From CAZSPL01 sp964608735 (GTDB lineage Bacteria > JAJVIF01 > JAPKYR01 > CAZSPL01): a stretch of DNA of 29,702 nucleotides. The stretch is from positions 1-29,702 of the forward strand of contig CAZSPL010000014.1 of assembly GCA_964608735.1 (NCBI GenBank), read 5' to 3'. Position 1 is the first letter of the stretch. Every line of letters begins with the position of its first letter. Made by a program: the position numbers and the translations under genes. Below the pieces are notes generated by a model. That model was given only the letters and a program-made list of their open reading frames with translations. It made no database searches and had not been told where the DNA came from. Below are positions 23,884 through 29,702 of this stretch, piece by piece.

Positions 23884-25668
23884 ATGAGACAATCGATGAT
23901 CATTTTCATTATCTCGGTTTTTGCATTGCTCGCGATGGGAGGAGCCGCATCGGGACAATGCGTCGCCGACAACAACGACACCGCCCAGAACGCGGCCGTG
24001 CTCGACCTCGCGGACACCATCTCCGACTATGTCTGCCCGGCCGATACCATCGACTATTACTGCTTCGAAGTCACGAGCGGGCAGGACATAAGCGGTAAAA
24101 TCACCTTCCAGTCATCGGTGACCGGCACCGTATTCAAGCTGACCGGCGAAGCGGCGGGGGCGATTTTCGAGGATGACTCATCCGACACCGTCAACCAGCT
24201 CGAAGTCGAATTCTCATCGGGTGAGCTTGCAGCGGACAAGTATTATATCCGCGTATCATTCTGGTCGACGTACGCTTATGACCACGATTACACCATCACC
24301 CTTGATTTAATCGATGAAAACGCCGGCTCCGGCTCCGGGTTGCCATTCAAGCCGCCCATCGTTCGGTCAATAATGAACCAGTGCCCGTGGCCGACAAAGG
24401 GGGGCGGTTCGAGAAACGCCGGGCGCTCGGCATTCGCCGGCCCGAAAGGGTTATGCCAGGTCAGCTATTCGCTCGAGCTGCAGCCGCAGGCATTGAATTA
24501 TGACGATGTGCATCGCTACAAGGACCTCCGCGTCGGTCCCGGCGGCGATATATATTTCATCGAAGAGAGCACCGGCAAATTTTTCGTTATTGATGACAGC
24601 GGCGAAGGGGAATACAACGAATACAATCTGCTAACCGAGTCATCGCCCAGCCTTCTACATAATGGAAACGTCGTTATGATCAAGAAATATGGGGGCGGCG
24701 CATACGGCAACAAGCTCATCTGTTACTCGGATTTCCATGAAACCGAGTTGTGGAGCCAGCCGATGCCGGTCGGGCCGAATCCCAAAGTAGAGCTGATAGG
24801 GGACAAAATCTATACATCGACTTCAGGCACGGTGAACAGCGTACAGGTTTGGGATAAGAGCGGCAACCAGATTAAAAATATAACCCTCGATTCACAGATC
24901 GTCGGCGTGGCGGAATCATCGACGAGCGATGTGTTCTACGTGCAGACCTATGAGAAGCTTCATCAGCTCGACCGGGCAACCGGCACCAAGCACTGGGAAG
25001 TTGACACGTTCGCCGATTACGGGAGCGAAGTTACGGCGATTATGCAGGATGGGCCGGTCGCCGGGTTCGACGGCCGCGTGTATGTCGAGGATGTCTATAC
25101 CCTGTCGTGGGCGGTATTCAACGCCGACGGCACGAAATATAAGAGCGAGGACGGCCTCGCGCCCGAGGACGTGGCGATGTTGGGGAGCATCGGGTTCTAC
25201 TCATCGAGGATAAAAGTCGCGGCGGGCGCGTCGCACAAGTTCTTCGTGGCCGCGTATGACGGAATGACCGTATGGCTCACCTGTTACACCGACTGGGATG
25301 ATACCGTGTGGTCGGTGGGGATTCCCGGCTACATGGTTTTCGATGTCATCCTCGATTCGGAAGACCGGGTTTATGTTCTTTATTCCGGCGGCACCGGCGA
25401 GTCCAGCTTCAAGTGGCAAATACTCGACCCGACCGACGGACACCCGTTGTATACCCAGGACTTTACCGGGTCGCCCGCGAAGCTCGAATCGGACCTGATA
25501 GGCGGCGAGCTCGCGATTGGTGAGGACGGCAGGCTGATAATGCTTCTGCACGGCGGATATATAGCGGTATTCGAGAATCCATTACTTAAAAAGGATCAGT
25601 TGTTCGCTGTCGAGAAACCGGATAGCATCAAAGCTGTTCCGAAGCAGAAATTTAAGCAGAAAAATTAA
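23884..25668 (+). CDS. Secreted PPC-domain/PQQ-like beta-propeller protein, copy 4
   Basis: This paralog of about 594 residues starts at ATG 23884, 6 bp after AGGAGG (23872-23877), in line with the other copies; ATG 23881 would be only 3 bp away. Signal peptide about 1-25 ending ASG, then CVADNNDTA, VCPADTIDYYCFEVTSGQD and YYIRVSFWSTYAYDHDYTIT form the PPC-like domain. It has an extra Cys in DYYCFEV. The propeller opens with CPWPTKGGGSRNAGRS and includes GDIYFIEESTGKFFVIDDSG, SVQVWDKSGNQIKNITL, a LTCYTDWDDTVW blade and the closing LAIGEDGRLIMLLHGGYIAVF. It ends in a Lys-rich tail. It is the first gene of the second block and is closest at DNA level to copy 5. Confidence 0.8.
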   Translation: MRQSMIIFIISVFALLAMGGAASGQCVADNNDTAQNAAVLDLADTISDYVCPADTIDYYCFEVTSGQDISGKITFQSSVTGTVFKLTGEAAGAIFEDDSSDTVNQLEVEFSSGELAADKYYIRVSFWSTYAYDHDYTITLDLIDENAGSGSGLPFKPPIVRSIMNQCPWPTKGGGSRNAGRSAFAGPKGLCQVSYSLELQPQALNYDDVHRYKDLRVGPGGDIYFIEESTGKFFVIDDSGEGEYNEYNLLTESSPSLLHNGNVVMIKKYGGGAYGNKLICYSDFHETELWSQPMPVGPNPKVELIGDKIYTSTSGTVNSVQVWDKSGNQIKNITLDSQIVGVAESSTSDVFYVQTYEKLHQLDRATGTKHWEVDTFADYGSEVTAIMQDGPVAGFDGRVYVEDVYTLSWAVFNADGTKYKSEDGLAPEDVAMLGSIGFYSSRIKVAAGASHKFFVAAYDGMTVWLTCYTDWDDTVWSVGIPGYMVFDVILDSEDRVYVLYSGGTGESSFKWQILDPTDGHPLYTQDFTGSPAKLESDLIGGELAIGEDGRLIMLLHGGYIAVFENPLLKKDQLFAVEKPDSIKAVPKQKFKQKN

Positions 25669-25693
25669 ATGGAAAAACGGCGGGAGGCCGATG

Positions 25694-27421
25694 ATGAAAT
25701 TACATGCTTTGAAATTAACCACGGCTTTACTCATTCTTTTTATCCTGGGCAGCTATGCGTCGGGACAATGCGTCTCCGACGGTAATAATTCGGCCATCGA
25801 TGCCGACCCGATAGGCTTCACCGACACGGTCAGCGACTACGTCTGCCCGGCCGATACGATCGACTACTACTATTTCGAAGTTACGAGCGGGCAGGATGTG
25901 ACCGGGACTATCTCATTCACATCACCGCAGGTCGGAACGGTGTTTAAAGTCACCGCGACATCGGGAACGTTATTCGAGGACGACACCACCAATTCGCTCA
26001 ACACGCTGCAGGCGAGCTTCTCGCAGGGGGAACTCACCGCCGACACATATTACGTACGGGTCTCGTTCTGGTCGAATTACTCATACGACCACCAGTACAC
26101 GATTACGATGGCCCTTACGGATGGCACAAACCTGATATTGACCCCCTTGCCGATGAGCATTAAGCTGGGCAGTCCATGGCCGTCCCCGCGGGGCAGTATG
26201 AGAAATACAGGACGGACAAACCACGATGGTCCCGGCGAAGACGCATTCCTCGTCGACTCGGTCATGCTCAACCCGATGGCGTCGGCAAGCGATGAAAGCT
26301 GGCGTTATCATGGCCTCGTTATCGGCAAAGGCAATGAAGCGCATTACGTGGATACGGCTACAGGCGAGATAAAAACGTATGTGCCCGGAAATATGAGACG
26401 GCTTCAGAGCGTCAATATGATTGGGGGTGGGCCTCCGCGTTTCGATTTCAGCGGTAGCTTCTTCACGATAGAGCCGGGGAAGGAATCGGTTCCGATCGCG
26501 CGCCTGGTGTGCTATGAGAAGTTCAGTGGAACCGAAACATGGCGCAAGTCGTTTCCCATCGCCGGTCCCGCGACGCTCCTGGCGGTAGGGAATCTAATAT
26601 ACACCAAGATGACCGTGATCGGGGGGAAGGTTTTCGTCTGGGACAAATCGGGCGACCAGGTTTGTGAGTTATCGCTGGATTCTTATGTTACAGGCGTTGT
26701 TGAGGACCCGGGTCAGAACTGCTGTTATATCCAGACCCTGGAATACCTCTATAAATATGACTCCACGGGAAACAAGATATGGGAAGTCAAAACCGGGCTT
26801 TCCAAGCCTATAGGCAGCTCAAGCAAGCCGAAATATCTGCCGCCTATTGTCGGTTACGACAGCCGTGTCTTTATAGCAGGGGCTTCGAAAACCCAGTGGA
26901 TAGTCTACAACCCGGACGGCTCCATATATAAAGAAAGTCCGGAGCCCCTTTTGAATCCGATACTGGGCCAGGATTCAGTAATAGTACGGGCCGCGGCTGG
27001 CAGCAACGGGCGTTTTTACGTAATAGTAAACAGCGCGATGGCCCTCACCGGGCTCTACTGCATGGAGGACTGGGATCAGAAAGTCTGGTCATTTGAGCAG
27101 CCTCAGTATTTCGTGCTCTGGCATGATCTCATCCTCGATGCCAACAACAGGATATATGCCTGCTTCCTTGCCGAAGACGCCGAGCACAACAAGACATATC
27201 AGTGGGTTTGCCTTGATCCAGAAGATGGCAGCCTGATACACAGGCAGGAGGATGCGGGCATTCCAGAAGTTTTAAAGAACTATGATCTGAAGGCGGAGCT
27301 TGCCATAGGTGAGGATAATAAGCTCTTCCTGCTCCATGAAGGCGGTTTCCTGGGCATTTACGGCGGATTAAAAATTGCGGCCGGCGCGGCCGGATCGATA
27401 GGGGGAATAACAAAGCAGTAG
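25694..27421 (+). CDS. Secreted PPC-domain/PQQ-like beta-propeller protein, copy 5
   Basis: This paralog of about 575 residues starts at ATG 25694, 6 bp after GGGAGG, and 25 bp after copy 4. Signal peptide about 1-25 ending YASG, then CVSDGNNSA, VCPADTIDYYYFEVTSGQD and YYVRVSFWSNYSYDHQYTIT. The propeller opens with SPWPSPRGSMRNTGRT and includes NEAHYVDTATGEIKTYV, KVFVWDKSGDQVCELSL, CCYIQTLEYLYKYDSTG, a LYCMEDWDQKVW blade and the closing LAIGEDNKLFLLHEGGFLGIY. The last 14 residues are Gly/Ala-rich, unlike other copies. Most likely co-transcribed with copies 4, 6 and 7. Confidence 0.8.
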   Translation: MKLHALKLTTALLILFILGSYASGQCVSDGNNSAIDADPIGFTDTVSDYVCPADTIDYYYFEVTSGQDVTGTISFTSPQVGTVFKVTATSGTLFEDDTTNSLNTLQASFSQGELTADTYYVRVSFWSNYSYDHQYTITMALTDGTNLILTPLPMSIKLGSPWPSPRGSMRNTGRTNHDGPGEDAFLVDSVMLNPMASASDESWRYHGLVIGKGNEAHYVDTATGEIKTYVPGNMRRLQSVNMIGGGPPRFDFSGSFFTIEPGKESVPIARLVCYEKFSGTETWRKSFPIAGPATLLAVGNLIYTKMTVIGGKVFVWDKSGDQVCELSLDSYVTGVVEDPGQNCCYIQTLEYLYKYDSTGNKIWEVKTGLSKPIGSSSKPKYLPPIVGYDSRVFIAGASKTQWIVYNPDGSIYKESPEPLLNPILGQDSVIVRAAAGSNGRFYVIVNSAMALTGLYCMEDWDQKVWSFEQPQYFVLWHDLILDANNRIYACFLAEDAEHNKTYQWVCLDPEDGSLIHRQEDAGIPEVLKNYDLKAELAIGEDNKLFLLHEGGFLGIYGGLKIAAGAAGSIGGITKQ

Positions 27422-27447
27422 GGAAAATAGAATATCGGGAGTACCTC

Positions 27448-29610
27448 ATGAGGTTGAAACACGTACAACTTGCGATCGTTCTGATGATTATTCTTCTCAC
27501 CGGCAGCCGAGCTTCGGGGCAATGCGCGCCCGACGGCAACGACACATCCGCCGACGCGACCCCCATCGGGCTGACCGAAATCGTCACCGGGTTCGTCTGT
27601 CCCGACGACCCGTTCGACTACTACACATTCACGATACCTGAAGGCGGCGGATACACCGGGACCATCAACTTCGACGCATCGCAAATCGGCACGGTTTTTC
27701 GTATCGACGGCGACGCGGGCACCGTGTTCGAGGAAGACTCCGAAAACTTCGTAGCGCATCTCCAATTTGCCGCCGAAAGCGGAGATCTCTCGGGAACTTA
27801 TTACATCCGCATCTCGCACTGGTCGGTTTACGGGGGGGATCACGAATATACGATAACGATGGATTTGAATTACGACGACTGCGTCCCGGACGACAACGAG
27901 GTGCCGGAAAATGCCGTCGACCTGGCTTATGACGAGGAGGTAAAGGGATTCGTTTGCGATGTCGACCACCTCGACATATATCGAATCACCGTAGACAGCG
28001 TGCTCGAAGGCAAGAGCACGATTTCGCTTACGGCACGGCCGGGGGAATTGTTCATGTATTTCTATGATTCGGAATGGAATGAGCTTCACCATGGCCCCAC
28101 CGTGGGTGGAATTTTGGAATACCAGGTAAATGCCGATGGCCCGCCCCTTGCGGACGGCGATTATTACATCGGCGTTTTCCTTCCGCTGCATCGTACCGAC
28201 GAGAACAGCTACATGTTGAAAGTGACGCCCGCGGAACTGACAATCGTAACCAGCGTGATGCTGAAAGCGTTTGACGATGAAGAAGATGAAGAAGACTCAC
28301 CGTTGATGTCAAGCAGGGCGTTCGCCAAAGTCGCTCCAAAGTTTAAAACGGGTTTGAAGCCGGTTGAAGAGCTCGCGCCGGTGCAGATGACCGAGCCTGT
28401 AGAATACTTGTCGCCCTGGCCGCATGCCAACGGGAATACGGATAACAACTGCCGTTCGAGATTCGGGGGCAAATACGGCAGTTTCTCCTTCACCACATTC
28501 AGCGGCAATACAAGAAGGCTTCCCTTCAGCGGCAACGGGCGCTATGTCGGCCTGATGACGGGGCCGAACGGGTGGATCTATTGCTTCGACCAGATCTCGA
28601 AGAAACTCTATGCATATGATTATCCCGACTACGAGAACGCATGGTCGGTTGTTACCGGCAGCAGCAGGCCGCCCTGCCTGGGTAACGATGGAAGGATTTA
28701 TTATATCCATGAAGACGGCAACAGGCTTATCAGGGCGGGTGGAACAAATAACGCTATCACGGTTTCGAAAAACCTGCCGCATGCCGGGTACCGCGCCGTT
28801 GAACTCGTTGGTTCACGCGTGTACGCATCGACGACATTCCACGGAAACGAGACATCCTACTTGTACTGCTACAGTAAAGACGGCGATCTAATCTGGACAT
28901 CGGACGCGCTTGAAGGCCGTATGCGGGGAGTGATAGAAGACGTGAAGAACGGATACATCTATGTCCAGACCGGCGAGAGGCTGTATCAGCTCGACTGGGC
29001 CGGCAGGGAAAACTGGCACAGGGTGTTCCTTGTAAACCTGCTTGGCGGAATGTTCACCTATTTCCCCCCGATGCTCGGCCCGGACGGCGGGGTGTGGAGC
29101 TATCATCCCGACCAGCAGGTCTGGACGGTGCATGACGAAGATGGGAATATCATCGCGGCGGGCGGTTTCGATTCGGAGACGAAACCGAGGTCGGTATGCA
29201 TGTCAAGCGACGGCCTTTTCTATATCGCGAGCAAGGGGAGGCTCGCATGCTATGAAAATTGGGATGAACTTGTTTGGGAGGACGAACTGACTTGGCGGGA
29301 CGATAGCGACCCCGTGGGCGAAAAGTACTGGATCGGGGATATCATACTCGACCGTTATGACAATATGTTCATGTGGATGTTCAAGGAGCACTATGTGTCC
29401 GGTGAAACGGAATATAGCTCTTACTGGAAAAGGTACAGCCCTTCAGCGGGTGGATTCTACTCCGCGAGTTTTTTCCCCAACGCTTTCATCGGCGCGGAAA
29501 TAGAGAGCGTTATCGACAATCAATTCCTGAGCGGTGGAGGGGAACTCGCATTCTCCGACAACGGCAACCTTGTCTGCCTGAGTATACATGGATTTCTGAC
29601 AGTGTTTTAG
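27448..29610 (+). CDS. Secreted protein with two PPC-like domains and a beta-propeller, copy 6
   Basis: This 720-residue paralog is about 130 residues longer than the others because it has two PPC-like domains. The first (about 25-145) has CAPDGNDTSADA, VCPDDPFDYYTF and YYIRISHWSVYGGDHEYTIT. The second (about 149-270) starts CVPDDNEVPENAVDL and has VCDVDHLDIYRITV and DYYIGVFLPLHRTDENSYMLKV. An acidic linker (DDEEDEEDS, about 274-282) joins them to the propeller, which opens with SPWPHANGNTDNNCRS and has blades such as GRIYYIHEDGNRLIRAG, GYIYVQTGERLYQLDWAG and LACYENWDELVW. It stops right after the last propeller strand (FLTVF), with no tail. It lies 26 bp after copy 5. Confidence 0.82.
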   Translation: MRLKHVQLAIVLMIILLTGSRASGQCAPDGNDTSADATPIGLTEIVTGFVCPDDPFDYYTFTIPEGGGYTGTINFDASQIGTVFRIDGDAGTVFEEDSENFVAHLQFAAESGDLSGTYYIRISHWSVYGGDHEYTITMDLNYDDCVPDDNEVPENAVDLAYDEEVKGFVCDVDHLDIYRITVDSVLEGKSTISLTARPGELFMYFYDSEWNELHHGPTVGGILEYQVNADGPPLADGDYYIGVFLPLHRTDENSYMLKVTPAELTIVTSVMLKAFDDEEDEEDSPLMSSRAFAKVAPKFKTGLKPVEELAPVQMTEPVEYLSPWPHANGNTDNNCRSRFGGKYGSFSFTTFSGNTRRLPFSGNGRYVGLMTGPNGWIYCFDQISKKLYAYDYPDYENAWSVVTGSSRPPCLGNDGRIYYIHEDGNRLIRAGGTNNAITVSKNLPHAGYRAVELVGSRVYASTTFHGNETSYLYCYSKDGDLIWTSDALEGRMRGVIEDVKNGYIYVQTGERLYQLDWAGRENWHRVFLVNLLGGMFTYFPPMLGPDGGVWSYHPDQQVWTVHDEDGNIIAAGGFDSETKPRSVCMSSDGLFYIASKGRLACYENWDELVWEDELTWRDDSDPVGEKYWIGDIILDRYDNMFMWMFKEHYVSGETEYSSYWKRYSPSAGGFYSASFFPNAFIGAEIESVIDNQFLSGGGELAFSDNGNLVCLSIHGFLTVF

Positions 29611-29644
29611 AAGCTTGAAGACCGCGTAAACCCGGAGGTTACTG

Positions 29645-29702
29645 ATGAGAATCACAAGTGCGACATTCATATTATGTGCACTCTTCCTGCTCTTATCCGG
29701 CG
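29645..29702 (+). CDS. Start of a seventh array member (cut by window end)
   Basis: ATG 29645 follows GGAGG (29634-29638) by 6 bp, 34 bp after copy 6. The 19 residues visible are a basic N-terminus and a hydrophobic signal-peptide core of the same type as in copies 1-6. Membership of the family is inferred from position, ribosome-binding site and signal peptide only. Confidence 0.6.
   Translation, partial: MRITSATFILCALFLLLSG

Larger units (their letters stand above)
16528..29702 (+). repeat. Tandem array of seven paralogous PPC-propeller genes, interrupted once
   Basis: Genes starting at 16528, 18314, 20168, 23884, 25694, 27448 and 29645 share the same layout and the same GGAGG-like site with a spacing close to 6 nt. 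Within the two blocks (16528-21940 and 23884 onward) the gaps are about 25-81 bp. Exact nucleotide identity persists in places: 29 nt shared by 18386-18414 and 20243-20271, and 17 nt shared by 24031-24047 and 25841-25857. The array arose by duplication and continues past the window. Confidence 0.9.

Noticed and set aside
16528..29610. C-terminal sorting signals (PEP-CTERM, LPXTG, type IX tags) on the propeller proteins
   Set aside because: The tails differ between copies (Lys-rich, Pro-rich, Gly/Ala-rich or none) and lack a membrane helix or a shared motif.
16528..29702. PQQ-dependent dehydrogenase function for the propeller proteins
   Set aside because: The blades only resemble PQQ-type repeats; no vicinal-Cys/Asp active-site set and no cytochrome partner are seen.
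1..29702. CRISPR array
   Set aside because: No regularly spaced short direct repeats were seen; the repeats present are the tandem genes and the two 70-bp elements.

Overview
The window looks like a contig piece from an uncultivated, diderm (Gram-negative-type) bacterium. This rests on lipoprotein and Sec signal peptides, Tad-pilus pseudopilins, PlsC, HAMP/GAF/SpoIIE-type phosphatases and fairly GC-rich coding DNA. No ribosomal RNA, tRNA or other taxonomic marker is present, so I do not name a phylum.

Layout. (1) 1-1431: an accessory remnant. A 70-bp repeat runs straight into a 5'-truncated darT toxin, followed by an apparently complete darG antitoxin. (2) 1515-6837, minus strand: a two-gene signalling operon, with a GAF/PP2C (SpoIIE-type) phosphatase carrying a degenerate receiver domain, then a membrane HAMP-GAF-GAF-PP2C-HATPase protein. 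(3) 7011-9097, minus: a cyclodeaminase-family protein, a PlsC acyltransferase and a small membrane protein, probably one operon. (4) 9250-10320, minus: a ClpP-like SDH_sah serine protease-family gene broken by one in-frame stop, plus a 65-aa companion. (5) 10433-12636, plus: a PMT/ArnT-like membrane glycosyltransferase and a probable lipoprotein, closed by a strong terminator. (6) 13104-15226, minus: tadE-tadG behind a near-consensus promoter, a GEMM-I (cyclic-di-GMP type) riboswitch and an intrinsic terminator. (7) 15376-16392, plus: a divergent probable lipoprotein. (8) 16528-29702, plus: the dominant feature, a tandem family of seven secreted proteins (six complete, one cut by the window end). 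Each has a signal peptide, a PPC-like beta-sandwich domain with two conserved cysteines and a PQQ-like beta-propeller. The array is split at 21986-23830 by a less GC-rich insert holding a Cys-rich secreted protein, a small pseudopilin-like lipoprotein, a second copy of the 70-bp repeat and a truncated gene.

How the parts may work together (inference). Much of the window concerns the cell surface: Tad pseudopilins under second-messenger control, a membrane glycosyltransferase, lipoproteins, and a large set of exported propeller proteins that could be adhesins, polymer binders or surface-layer components. The SpoIIE-type phosphatases would feed a partner-switching pathway whose STAS and sigma partners are not in the window. 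The best candidates for something new are the propeller array, the riboswitch leader with an internal 12-nt self-complement linking aptamer to terminator, and the 70-bp repeat that marks two truncated genes.
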